Translations under genes and position numbers: made by a program | In this document: piece after piece, positions 17,736-25,981 of the stretch | How positions within the stretch are numbered: the first letter of the stretch is position 1 | Layout of the letters: the number at the start of each line of letters is the position of its first letter | Assembly (NCBI GenBank): GCA_910577735.1 | Contig: CAJTOO010000004.1 | Span: 1 to 64,000 of the forward strand | DNA from: an uncultured Lachnospiraceae bacterium | GTDB lineage: Bacteria > Bacillota > Clostridia > Lachnospirales > Lachnospiraceae | DNA: 64,000 bases | Direction of reading: 5' to 3' | The notes under the pieces: generated by a model | Told to the model about the DNA's origin: nothing | What the model saw: the letters and a program-made list of their open reading frames with translations, nothing else | Database searches by the model: none

Positions 17736-17874
17736 TCGGAGAATGAAAAATAAACGGTTAGTCTGGACGAACTGCCGAATTATAATAGATGAAAAATCAA
17801 TAAACAGAACTTGCGAAGAGCGTGCGATTGTGATAGATTAGAAAGAAACATGACAGAAGGCAGATAATGGAATC

Positions 17875-18777
17875 ATGATAGAGACAGAACAGGATTTTGA
17901 AAAAACTGCGATGCAGGTGTCGATGGTCAGCATTGTGGCGAACTTTGTGCTGACCGTATTTAAATTGGCGGCTGGTATAATCGCCCGCTCCGGTGCTATG
18001 ATTTCTGATGCGATTCATTCCGCATCAGATGTATTCAGTACCATCGTGGTGATGATAGGAATCAGAATATCCAGGAGAGATTCGGACAAAGATCATCCCT
18101 ATGGGCATGAGCGCCTTGAGTGTGTAGCCGCCATTGTACTGGCCACGATTCTTGCCGCTACCGGTCTGGGAATAGGTGCTTCGGCAGTCAGGAAGATTAT
18201 GGGCGGTCACATGGAGGCATTGGCGGTGCCGGGTATTCTGGCCCTTGTGGCGGCCTTTGTATCCATTCTGGTCAAGGAAGCTATGTATCAGTATACGAGG
18301 CTCTGCGCCAGGCGGATTGATTCCAGCGCGCTGATGGCAGATGCATGGCATCACCGTTCAGATGCCCTTTCCTCCATAGGTGCCCTGATTGGTATCGCAG
18401 GAGCGCGGCTGGGCTTTCCCATTCTGGATCCTGTTGCCAGTGTGGTAATCTGCTTTTTCATCGAAAAAGCAGCATATGAGATTTTTATGGATGCAGTGGA
18501 TAAGATGGTGGACAAAGCCTGTGACGAACAGACGGAGAGAGCGCTTGCAGACTGTGCGATGTCCCAGGAAGGTGTATTGGGTGTAGATCTTCTGCATACC
18601 CGTGTCTTTGGCAATAAGATTTATGTGGACATAGAAATCCGTGCGGATGGCAGTAAAACCCTGCGCTGTGCCCATGGTATTGCGGAGGGAGTTCATGATT
18701 CCATTGAGAAAAATTTCCCCAGAGTGAAGCATATCATGGTGCATGTGAATCCGGTGGATGTATCCGAGAGGAATTGA
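17875..18777 (+). CDS. Cation diffusion facilitator (divalent metal exporter)
   Basis: A 300-residue CDF transporter with six predicted membrane helices in the first 210 residues and a cytoplasmic ferredoxin-like C-terminal domain. The metal-site motifs are present: D-A-I-H-S-A-S-D in TM2 and A-D-A-W-H-H-R-S-D in TM5. The acidic H-P-Y-G-H-E-R loop follows TM2. Members export Zn, Mn, Fe or Cd by proton antiport; the metal cannot be chosen with confidence. The ribosome binding site is weak (AAGG at 17856). It is monocistronic and ends at the hairpin at 18861. Confidence 0.9.
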   Translation: MIETEQDFEKTAMQVSMVSIVANFVLTVFKLAAGIIARSGAMISDAIHSASDVFSTIVVMIGIRISRRDSDKDHPYGHERLECVAAIVLATILAATGLGIGASAVRKIMGGHMEALAVPGILALVAAFVSILVKEAMYQYTRLCARRIDSSALMADAWHHRSDALSSIGALIGIAGARLGFPILDPVASVVICFFIEKAAYEIFMDAVDKMVDKACDEQTERALADCAMSQEGVLGVDLLHTRVFGNKIYVDIEIRADGSKTLRCAHGIAEGVHDSIEKNFPRVKHIMVHVNPVDVSERN

Positions 18778-18833
18778 TCTGCATTTGATTGATCTGAATT
18801 TTATGTTTTGTGTTTGTGTTACTTGCATTTATG

Positions 18834-18891
18834 TTATGTAAACTAATATATGCGATTCATACCCCAAAATGTGCGATGTATTCCCAAAGCC
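18834..18891 (+). repeat. Composite intergenic repeat, copy A
   Basis: It begins with the decamer TTATGTAAAC and then has two tandem, degenerate units containing GCGATTCATACCC and GCGATGTATTCCC. The whole 58 bases match copy B (62146-62203) at about 45 of 58 positions without gaps by hand alignment. Here its right part has become the terminator hairpin of the CDF gene. Confidence 0.6.
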
Positions 18892-18909
18892 ACATTTTGG
18901 GGTATTTTT
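18861..18909 (+). terminator. Terminator of the CDF gene
   Basis: A 13-bp stem, ACCCCAAAATGTG (18861-18873) with CACATTTTGGGGT (18891-18903), followed by ATTTTT. It immediately precedes the promoter of the structured RNA. Confidence 0.8.
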
Positions 18910-18913
18910 CTAT

Positions 18914-18919
18914 TATAAT
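18914..18919 (+). promoter_or_regulatory. -10 element of the 6S-like RNA promoter
   Basis: A perfect TATAAT stands seven bases before the predicted 5' end of the RNA. The -35 position falls inside the terminator stem and is a poor match, so the two elements are interlocked. Confidence 0.6.
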
Positions 18920-18925
18920 ATGGGT

Positions 18926-19127
18926 GTGCCAGACACGGCGGGCCTCCAGTTCGAGAGTACGCTGTACTGAAACCTTGGCGGAGCAAGTCACATATACTTA
19001 TGACCCTGAGATGTGATGAAGCAGCGTCTACCCCTTAAAACGACAAAAACCTATGATTCAAGTACCTATACCTATAGACCTATGGGTACAGTGTTGTATC
19101 GTCTGGGGGTCCGCCGTGTCTGGCAAA
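18926..19127 (+). ncRNA. ssrS: Probable 6S RNA
   Basis: A transcript of about 200 bases has its own -10 box and its own terminator and contains no plausible gene. Its ends pair over a long stem: TGCCAGACACGGCGG near 18927 with CCGCCGTGTCTGGCA at 19111-19125, extended by CCTCCAG with CTGGGGG. The interior is a large loop with a CCCTTAAAACGAC segment and a small GTACC/GGTAC hairpin on the 3' side. This matches the plan of E. coli 6S RNA (closing stem, central bubble, C-C-U-U-A-A-A-A-C on the 3' arm, small 3' hairpin). 6S RNA mimics an open promoter and holds the housekeeping RNA polymerase. The structured-RNA call is firm; the 6S name is an inference from layout. Confidence 0.65.
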
Positions 19128-19137
19128 GAGATGTATG

Positions 19138-19166
19138 AGAACACTTGACGGCAGGTGTTCTTTTTT
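19138..19166 (+). terminator. Terminator of the 6S-like RNA
   Basis: Ten pairs, AGAACACTTG with CAGGTGTTCT around an ACGG loop, then six T residues. Confidence 0.85.
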
Positions 19167-19252
19167 GATTGCGCAAAGGAACCAGGTGAGATGCTTATCG
19201 GGAGTTGGTAAATGTCTTGTGGGTGTCATTGACTGTTTTGTGCGAAAAGCTA

Positions 19253-19281
19253 TTGACAAACAATTAAATAAGTGTTTAAAT
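19253..19281 (+). promoter_or_regulatory. Promoter with possible ArsR-type operator before the metal ATPase
   Basis: TTGACA (19253-19258), 17 bases, TTAAAT (19276-19281). An imperfect AT-rich palindrome, ATTAAATAA-G-TGTTTAAAT (19263-19281), overlaps the -10. This is the kind of site bound by SmtB/CadC repressors. An alternative -10, TATAAT, lies at 19287. The natural candidate regulator is the ArsR protein encoded at 22682. Confidence 0.5.
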
Positions 19282-19384
19282 GTTCATATAATAAAAATGA
19301 ATAAGAAGAATCTATGATCTATACAAGCGGTAAAGGCATATTTGCATATGCAGTCTATGTGTGGCAGGAAAGGAAGGTACTATT

Positions 19385-21256
19385 ATGACGAAAAAACAAA
19401 AAAAGGTTCTGATCAGAATCATAATCGCAGCGATATTAGTGATCGTCTGCTATTTGATACCGATAAACAATCCATATCTGCGGCTGGCGGTTTTCATGAT
19501 TCCCTATCTGATCATCGGCTATGACATCCTGCGCAAAGCGGTTCTGGGTGTCGTACATGGGGAAGTGTTTGATGAAAATTTTCTGATGGCAGCGGCCACG
19601 GTGGGGGCCATTATCTTAGGGGAATATGTGGAAGGCGTGGCAGTCATGCTGTTTTACCAGATCGGGGAGCTCTTTCAGAGTTACGCTGTGGGCAAGAGCC
19701 GACGGAATATTTCCCAGCTGATGGATATCCGGCCTGATTATGCAAACATAGAGGCTGATGGACAGATAGAGCAGGTGGATCCTGATGAGGTGGAAATCGG
19801 GACGGTCATTCTGGTACAGCCGGGTGAGAAGGTACCCATTGACGGTGTGGTCACACAGGGCAGCGCTTCTTTGAATACCAGTGCCCTGACGGGTGAGAGT
19901 CTTCCCAGGGAAGTACAGGAAGGCGACGAGGTGATCAGCGGTTGTGTCAATATGTCCGGTGTGCTTAAGATACGCACTACCAGGGAATTCGGGGAATCCA
20001 CGGTCTCGAAAATATTAGAGCTGGTGGAAAATTCCAGTATGAAGAAGTCCCGTTCCGAGAACTTTATCACCCGGTTTGCCAGATATTATACGCCTGCGGT
20101 ATGCTATGGTGCGCTGGCGCTGGCACTTTTACCGCCGATCGTGAATCTGCTTCTGGGTCAGGAGAGCCACTGGTCGCTTTGGGTGACAAGAGCATTGACT
20201 ACATTAGTCATAAGCTGCCCCTGTGCCCTGGTGATTTCTATTCCTTTAAGCTTTTTTGGAGGGATTGGCGGGGCGTCCGCCAAAGGGATTCTGGTGAAAG
20301 GCTCCAATTATCTGGAAGCGCTTTCCCAGACCCGGTATGTGGTATGTGACAAGACAGGCACATTGACCAAGGGTGTCTTTGAAGTGACGCATCAGGAAGC
20401 CGCAGAGGGATTTACGAAAGAAGAATTGCTGGAAATGGCGGCCTGTGCGGAGTGTTATTCCAACCATCCTATCAGTAAGAGTCTGCGGGAGGCATACGGT
20501 CATGAGATAGACAGAAGCAGGGTTAAAGATGTGGAAGAAATCAGCGGCCACGGCGTGTGCGCTTATGTGGATGGCAGGATGGTTGCAGCAGGTAACAGGA
20601 AACTGATGAAGAAACTGCAGATTACGCACATAGAGCCAAATAAGAGCGGTACGGAAGTTCACGTGGCGGTGGACGGTAAATATGCCGGCCATATTCTGAT
20701 TGCGGATGTGGTGAAGCCTGGCGCGAAGGAGGCTGTGACCGGTTTAAAGAATGCCGGTGTCAGGGAAGTAGTTATGTTAACCGGCGACAGCAGACCGGTG
20801 GCGGAAGCCGTGGCCGAAGAATTGGGCGTGGATGTGGTCAGAAGTGAACTTCTGCCGGCAGATAAAGTAACGGAAGTAGAGCGCCTTCTTGCGATGAAAG
20901 GCAGAAAAGAGAAGCTTGTCTTTGTGGGGGACGGCATCAATGATGCGCCGGTGCTTTCCCGGGCGGATCTTGGCATTGCCATGGGAGCTCTTGGTTCCGA
21001 TGCGGCCATTGAGGCTGCAGATATCGTGCTGATGGATGACGATCCGGCCAAAATCGTACTGGCCATGCAGATATCCAGAAAGACCCTGCGCATTGTGCAC
21101 CAGAATATTGTGTTTGCCCTGGCAGTCAAGTTTTCCTGCCTGTTTCTGGGCGCCGTCGGGGCTGTTGGCATGTGGTGGGCAATCTTTGCAGATGTAGGTG
21201 TCATGATCCTCGCGGTGCTTAACGCGACAAGAGCACTCACTTTCCGCAAAAAATAG
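19385..21256 (+). CDS. P1B-type heavy-metal ATPase (Zn/Cd/Pb class)
   Basis: A 623-residue membrane pump. In order: N-terminal membrane helices, actuator T-G-E-S, the metal-translocation motif C-P-C (about 278-280), the phosphorylation site DKTGT (about D322), the nucleotide domain with S-N-H-P-I-S-K (HP locus), and a G-D-G-I-N-D-A-P hinge. The C-terminal MGALGSDAAIEAAD segment and C-P-C suit the Zn/Cd/Pb group rather than copper. There is no N-terminal HMA domain, so it is shorter than typical CadA/ZntA. The start at 19385 follows AAGGAAGG; the frame is open from 19361. An operator-like palindrome lies in the promoter. Confidence 0.92.
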   Translation: MTKKQKKVLIRIIIAAILVIVCYLIPINNPYLRLAVFMIPYLIIGYDILRKAVLGVVHGEVFDENFLMAAATVGAIILGEYVEGVAVMLFYQIGELFQSYAVGKSRRNISQLMDIRPDYANIEADGQIEQVDPDEVEIGTVILVQPGEKVPIDGVVTQGSASLNTSALTGESLPREVQEGDEVISGCVNMSGVLKIRTTREFGESTVSKILELVENSSMKKSRSENFITRFARYYTPAVCYGALALALLPPIVNLLLGQESHWSLWVTRALTTLVISCPCALVISIPLSFFGGIGGASAKGILVKGSNYLEALSQTRYVVCDKTGTLTKGVFEVTHQEAAEGFTKEELLEMAACAECYSNHPISKSLREAYGHEIDRSRVKDVEEISGHGVCAYVDGRMVAAGNRKLMKKLQITHIEPNKSGTEVHVAVDGKYAGHILIADVVKPGAKEAVTGLKNAGVREVVMLTGDSRPVAEAVAEELGVDVVRSELLPADKVTEVERLLAMKGRKEKLVFVGDGINDAPVLSRADLGIAMGALGSDAAIEAADIVLMDDDPAKIVLAMQISRKTLRIVHQNIVFALAVKFSCLFLGAVGAVGMWWAIFADVGVMILAVLNATRALTFRKK

Positions 21257-21314
21257 TAGTGCCTTTCTTGCACATTTGTGTTAGAATATATAAAGTTACT
21301 GGAGGGGCTTTGCT

Positions 21315-22109
21315 ATGAGCACGAATTTGCGCAAGAGAAAGATTACCTATACAGTCATGATAGTCTCTGATGCTCCTGTGGCAAATCACAGGAAGCTTCA
21401 CATCCGGACGGGTGCATTTGCAGTCGTTGGCTTTGTGCTGTTTGTGGCAGTCATTTGTTATGCGGTGTACACCACAATCACGATGGTCGGCACAAGGGAT
21501 CGCAGCAGCAGACAGATTGAGCAGATTGTTCAGCTGAAGGAATCGAATGAGCAGCTCCTTGCAGAGAATGAGACACTTGGAAGCAAGGTGGCTTCTCTGG
21601 AAGAGAGTTTAAGCCAGAAAGAGGCTCAGGAGTACGAACTGCTGGCAGCTCATGAGGAGAATTATCTTCCCAAGGGCTTTCCTATGAGCGGGGCAGCCCA
21701 GATTAAGGAGGAGACGGCTCAGACGGAAGACGCGGCAGGCGAGGATGCTGAGGATGCTGAAGATGCTGAGGATGAACAGGATGAGGCTGTAAAGATTGTA
21801 GCCAAAGAAGAATGGAAGGAAGTCATTTTCGTGGCGGCACAGGACACTAAGGTAGTTGCCACTGCACCGGGCACCGTGAAGGAGACCAGGGAGGCGGAAG
21901 GTGAGGTCAGTTATGTGATCATTGATCATGGTAACGGCTATGTCACAACATATCGCAACCAGGGAACTCCTATCGTGGAGGAAGGCAGCCAGGTTTTAAA
22001 GGGTGTTGCGCTTTTCCTGGTGGGAGAGGACAATACGGAGACCGGTTATAGTATCCAGAAGGATGGTAACTATATAGATCCCATGGAAATGATTGAAATC
22101 AAAGGATAG
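21315..22109 (+). CDS. Degenerate LytM/M23-like envelope protein
   Basis: A 264-residue protein with one membrane helix (about 32-54), a coiled-coil segment (70-105), an acidic linker with E-D-A repeats (about 137-157) and a C-terminal M23/LytM-like beta domain (about 165-262). The domain keeps the I-I-D-H-G-N-G-Y strand, but the upstream H-x-x-x-D and the final H-x-H zinc motifs are absent; the place of the last motif reads G-Y-S-I-Q-K. It is therefore probably a non-catalytic regulator or scaffold. The next gene, 10 bases downstream, is a bactofilin. M23 and bactofilin genes are paired in many bacteria, and the two proteins usually work together on cell shape or wall growth. Confidence 0.75.
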   Translation: MSTNLRKRKITYTVMIVSDAPVANHRKLHIRTGAFAVVGFVLFVAVICYAVYTTITMVGTRDRSSRQIEQIVQLKESNEQLLAENETLGSKVASLEESLSQKEAQEYELLAAHEENYLPKGFPMSGAAQIKEETAQTEDAAGEDAEDAEDAEDEQDEAVKIVAKEEWKEVIFVAAQDTKVVATAPGTVKETREAEGEVSYVIIDHGNGYVTTYRNQGTPIVEEGSQVLKGVALFLVGEDNTETGYSIQKDGNYIDPMEMIEIKG

Positions 22110-22119
22110 GGAGGATATT

Positions 22120-22569
22120 ATGTTGGGCAAAAAGACAACAGATCAGATCAACGCGAAAATCAGCAGCGTCATTGGATCTGACATGGTGGTGGAAGGCGAT
22201 ATTAAGGCAAAAGAAGCAGTCCGTGTGGAAGGCAGTGTAACCGGGGACGTGGAGACAGAAGGAGCATTGATCATCAGCGCCACCGGTAAAGTGATAGGAA
22301 ATGTAAAGGGCAGTAATATTATCATCGGCGGTTCTGTGGAAGGTGATCTTACTTCCAGCGGCAGAACTGAGGTGGCTTCCACCGGTAAGGTGATTGGTAA
22401 TATTCGCACCAAGAGTCTGGTTGTGGATGAGAATGCGGTCTTCCAGGGGCAGTGTACGATGAATGCGGAGGCGCTTGCGTCCCGTACACAGACAGCGTCT
22501 GAACCGGAGACAGGGAATGAAGTATCTGAACGGGACGACAGCAGAGACAGTAAGTGGAATAAAAGATAG
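22120..22569 (+). CDS. Bactofilin
   Basis: A 149-residue cytoskeletal protein of the polymer-forming (DUF583) family. The core (about 12-110) shows the repeated beta-helix pattern with glycines at turns, e.g. V-V-E-G-D-I-K, V-E-G-S-V-T-G-D-V, G-K-V-I-G-N-V-K-G and G-S-V-E-G-D-L. The short N-terminus and charged C-terminus are as usual. Bactofilins form membrane-associated filaments without nucleotide. The ATG at 22120 has GGGAGG just upstream; the open frame from 22093 lies inside the previous gene. It is cotranscribed with the LytM-like gene. Confidence 0.9.
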   Translation: MLGKKTTDQINAKISSVIGSDMVVEGDIKAKEAVRVEGSVTGDVETEGALIISATGKVIGNVKGSNIIIGGSVEGDLTSSGRTEVASTGKVIGNIRTKSLVVDENAVFQGQCTMNAEALASRTQTASEPETGNEVSERDDSRDSKWNKR

Positions 22570-22681
22570 TATAGAAGGACAGTATAGTATATAAGAAATG
22601 ATAAATATCCATGGTTCTTATACATAAAGCTGTGCAAGGGAAAGAAAAGACAGAATGATATAGAAAGGCAGAGTAAAGGAT

Positions 22682-23044
22682 ATGACAAGCACCACTCTGC
22701 CCCATAATCATGGGCAAAATATAGAAAAAGTATTGGAAAAGATGCCAGATCAGGCAGCCTGCACATGTACGGCGGAAATCTTCAAACAGGTCAGTGATGG
22801 AACAAGACTGCGGATTCTGTGGCTGTTATGTCATTGTGAAGAGTGTGTCAGCAACATTGCGGCAATTATGCAGATGAGCGACCCGGCAGTATCCCATCAT
22901 CTGAAACTCCTTAGAAAGAGTGGACTGATTGTAGGCAGGAAAGATGGTAAGGAGACTTATTATAAGCTGGCAGACACAGACAAGGCGCAGCTTTTACATC
23001 GTGTCTGTGAGGAAATGTTTGATATTTCCTGCCCCTTAAGATAA
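22682..23044 (+). CDS. ArsR/SmtB-family metal-sensing repressor (CadC-like)
   Basis: A 120-residue winged-helix repressor. The recognition helix region reads S-D-P-A-V-S-H-H-L-K-L-L. Metal-ligand candidates typical of the alpha-3N site are present: C-T-C-T near the N-terminus and C-H-C-E-E-C just before the recognition helix, the place of the E-L-C-V-C-D box of CadC/ArsR. It therefore probably releases DNA on binding Cd, Pb or Zn. It is not adjacent to the P1B ATPase (two genes lie between), but that ATPase and its palindromic promoter are the obvious target. Leader 22570-22681 is purine-rich without a clear terminator. Confidence 0.88.
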   Translation: MTSTTLPHNHGQNIEKVLEKMPDQAACTCTAEIFKQVSDGTRLRILWLLCHCEECVSNIAAIMQMSDPAVSHHLKLLRKSGLIVGRKDGKETYYKLADTDKAQLLHRVCEEMFDISCPLR

Positions 23045-23073
23045 AGACAGGTGATATAGGAGGAAGGAAAGAT

Positions 23074-24399
23074 TTGGATCAGATATCCTTGTTTGACAGA
23101 GAAATGCCGCAGCCGTTAGCGGCGAAACTGCGGCCACAGAGTCTGGAGGACTATGTGGGACAGACACATCTTCTGGGGAAAGGTAAAGTACTCAGACGCC
23201 TGATCGAGGGAGATCAGATTTCTTCCATGATTTTCTGGGGACCTCCAGGTGTGGGCAAGACAACACTTGCTAAAATCATTGCCAACCAGACGAAATCTTC
23301 CTTTATTGATTTCTCGGCAGTGACAAGCGGTATCAAGGAAATCCGCACGGTCATGGAACAGGCAGAGAAGAATCGGCAGTATGGTATCAGGACGCTTCTT
23401 TTTGTGGACGAGATTCATCGGTTCAATAAGGCACAGCAGGATGCCTTTTTACCTTTTGTGGAAAAGGGAAGTATTGTACTGATCGGTGCCACGACGGAAA
23501 ATCCGTCTTTTGAGATTAACAGCGCTCTTTTATCCCGGTGTAAAGTGTTCGTGTTACAGGCACTGGGCACAGAGGATTTAAAGGGGCTGCTTACGCGTGC
23601 GCTCACAGATCCCCGCGGTTTTGGCAGTCAGAGAGTGGTAATTGCAGACCAGATGCTTGATATGATTGCAGAGTTTGCCAACGGGGATGCCAGGAATGCC
23701 CTCTCTACCCTGGAGATGGTGGTGTTAAACGGCGAACTGAACGAGGAAGGGGTAATCACCGTTACCCAGGAGACGTTGGAGCAGTGTACCTCGCGGAAAT
23801 CCCTGTTATACGATAAAAAGGGGGAGGAGCATTACAATTTAATCTCCGCCCTGCACAAGTCCATGCGTAATTCTGACCCGGATGCGGCAGTATACTGGCT
23901 GGCACGGATGCTGGAAGCAGGGGAGGATCCTCTCTATGTGGCCAGACGTGTGGTGCGCTTTGCCAGTGAGGATGTGGGGCTGGCAGACCCCCAGGCGCTG
24001 CAGATTGCGGTGGCAGCCTATCAGGCATGTCATTTTCTGGGGATGCCGGAATGTAATGTACATTTGAGTCAGGCAGTGATTTATGTGGCTATGGCGCCGA
24101 AATCAAATGCCATGGAAGTAGCCTATAATGAAGCCAAAGCAGATGCTATAGAACATCTGGCAGAACCTGTGCCGTTAGTGATCCGCAATGGAGTCACTGG
24201 CCTGATGCGGGATCTTGCATATGGCGAGGGCTATCAATATGCTCATGACACGGAGGAAAAGATTACGAATATGCAGTGTATGCCGGATGCGCTTTTGGGC
24301 AGGGAATACTATAGACCGGCTGGCATGGGTGAAGAGGCGCAGTTAAAGGAGCGTCTGCAGGAAATCAAAGCCTGGAAAAAGAGTCACGGCGCGAAATGA
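23074..24399 (+). CDS. rarA: Replication-associated recombination protein A (RarA/MgsA)
   Basis: A 441-residue AAA+ ATPase acting at stalled forks. Walker A G-P-P-G-V-G-K-T-T, Walker B L-F-V-D-E-I-H-R, sensor 1 I-G-A-T-T-E-N-P and the R-F-N-K-A-Q-Q-D-A box are all present, followed by the tetramerisation C-terminal domain (V-Y-W-L-A-R-M-L-E-A-G-E-D-P). It starts with TTG after a strong AGGAGGAAGG. It may be transcribed with the ArsR gene 29 bases upstream. Confidence 0.93.
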   Translation: MDQISLFDREMPQPLAAKLRPQSLEDYVGQTHLLGKGKVLRRLIEGDQISSMIFWGPPGVGKTTLAKIIANQTKSSFIDFSAVTSGIKEIRTVMEQAEKNRQYGIRTLLFVDEIHRFNKAQQDAFLPFVEKGSIVLIGATTENPSFEINSALLSRCKVFVLQALGTEDLKGLLTRALTDPRGFGSQRVVIADQMLDMIAEFANGDARNALSTLEMVVLNGELNEEGVITVTQETLEQCTSRKSLLYDKKGEEHYNLISALHKSMRNSDPDAAVYWLARMLEAGEDPLYVARRVVRFASEDVGLADPQALQIAVAAYQACHFLGMPECNVHLSQAVIYVAMAPKSNAMEVAYNEAKADAIEHLAEPVPLVIRNGVTGLMRDLAYGEGYQYAHDTEEKITNMQCMPDALLGREYYRPAGMGEEAQLKERLQEIKAWKKSHGAK

Positions 24400-24615
24400 T
24401 ATAATTTAAAGTTATAATTTGTATAATAAATATTGATTTTACTTATGATAAAAAGTATCTTATAATCATACATAGTAAACAACACCATAAATTTGTACTG
24501 TTGTTCACTATAGTAAGAAACGGGGGCTGGTTTTTTACGACTGGTCCCCTTGGATTTTCTCAGAGTATGAGGGGATTTGCTTACTTAGTATTCATAGCAA
24601 GGGAGGATTTATCAT

Positions 24616-25908
24616 ATGGTAAAAGCAGTAGTAGGCGCTAATTGGGGCGATGAGGGCAAAGGCAAGATTACGGATATGCTGGCAGAGGAAGCGGATATTA
24701 TCGTACGGTTTCAGGGAGGCGCAAACGCCGGACATACGATTGTCAATAATTACGGCAAATTTGCCCTGCATACCCTGCCGTCCGGTGTCTTTTATGGTCA
24801 TACCACCAGTATCATCGGCAATGGCGTGGCACTGAATATCCCGATTCTGGTGCAGGAGATCAAATCTATCACAGACAAAAAGGTTCCCATGCCAAAGATT
24901 CTGGTATCAGACAGATGTCAGATGGTGATGCCTTATCATATTCTCTTTGACCAGTATGAGGAGGAGCGGCTCGGCGGGAAATCTTTTGGCTCCACAAAAT
25001 CCGGGATTGCGCCTTTCTATTCAGATAAATTTGCAAAGATCGGGTTCCAGGTCAGCGAACTCTTTGAGGATGGGCTGCTGCGGGATAAAGTGGCACGTAT
25101 CTGTGAGACCAAGAACGTCATTTTAGAACATTTATACCACAAACCGGTGATCAATCCAGAAGAGTTACTGGAAACCTTACGGGAGTACCGGGAAATGATA
25201 GCGCCTTACGTGTGTGACGTGTCTTCCTATCTGGACAGGGCATTGAAAGAGGGGAAGACCATCTTGCTGGAAGGCCAGCTGGGTACACTGAAAGATCCAG
25301 ATCATGGAATCTATCCGATGGTCACGTCCTCTTCTACATTGGCAGCTTACGGCGCCATCGGCGCAGGTCTGCCGCCTTATGAGATAAAAGAGATTGTGAC
25401 AGTCTGCAAAGCCTATTCTTCTGCAGTGGGGGCAGGCGCTTTTGTGTCAGAAATCTTCGGGGATGAGGCAGACGAGCTGAGAAGAAGGGGCGGAGACGGC
25501 GGCGAGTTCGGTGCAACCACAGGCCGGCCCCGCAGAATGGGGTGGTTCGACTGTGTGGCTTCTAAGTATGGGTGCCGCCTGCAGGGAACCACGGACGTGG
25601 CGTTCACGGTACTTGACGTGCTGGGGTATCTGGATGAGATTCCGGTATGTGTGGGTTATGAAGTGGATGGAGAAGTGACAACGGATTTCCCGGTTACCTG
25701 CAAATTGGAGAAGGCGAAACCGGTGCTTACGAAAATGCCGGGTTGGAAGTGTGATATCCGGGGTATCAGAAAATATGAAGAATTGCCGGAGAACTGTCGA
25801 AAGTACGTGGAATTTATTGAACAACAGATTGGATATCCTATTACCATGGTATCCAACGGGCCAGGAAGAGAGGATATTATTTACAGAGAGAGTCCTCTGC
25901 AGCAATAA
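24616..25908 (+). CDS. purA: Adenylosuccinate synthetase
   Basis: A 430-residue enzyme joining aspartate to IMP with GTP, the first step from IMP to AMP. The P-loop-like G-D-E-G-K-G-K, the N-A-G-H-T block with catalytic His, the E-G-Q-L-G-T segment and the C-terminal T-G-R-P-R-R-M-G-W region are intact. The start follows GGGAGG. The 216-base region upstream is AT-rich with a partial GGGG/CCCC hairpin near 24522-24550; I recognise no riboswitch in it. Confidence 0.96.
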   Translation: MVKAVVGANWGDEGKGKITDMLAEEADIIVRFQGGANAGHTIVNNYGKFALHTLPSGVFYGHTTSIIGNGVALNIPILVQEIKSITDKKVPMPKILVSDRCQMVMPYHILFDQYEEERLGGKSFGSTKSGIAPFYSDKFAKIGFQVSELFEDGLLRDKVARICETKNVILEHLYHKPVINPEELLETLREYREMIAPYVCDVSSYLDRALKEGKTILLEGQLGTLKDPDHGIYPMVTSSSTLAAYGAIGAGLPPYEIKEIVTVCKAYSSAVGAGAFVSEIFGDEADELRRRGGDGGEFGATTGRPRRMGWFDCVASKYGCRLQGTTDVAFTVLDVLGYLDEIPVCVGYEVDGEVTTDFPVTCKLEKAKPVLTKMPGWKCDIRGIRKYEELPENCRKYVEFIEQQIGYPITMVSNGPGREDIIYRESPLQQ

Positions 25909-25981
25909 GTTTGCGCAGGGATGGATTAGAGGATTTCGTGCCGCAGGGCGGTCAGGGAATATTAACAGGAGAATGGGAGAA

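Noticed and set aside
18810..19317. Two short plus-strand frames around the 6S-like RNA
   Set aside because: They run through the terminator and the RNA stem and have no ribosome binding sites.
24400..24615. Purine riboswitch before purA
   Set aside because: The conserved purine-aptamer core sequences are not found; only an AT-rich stretch and a weak hairpin.
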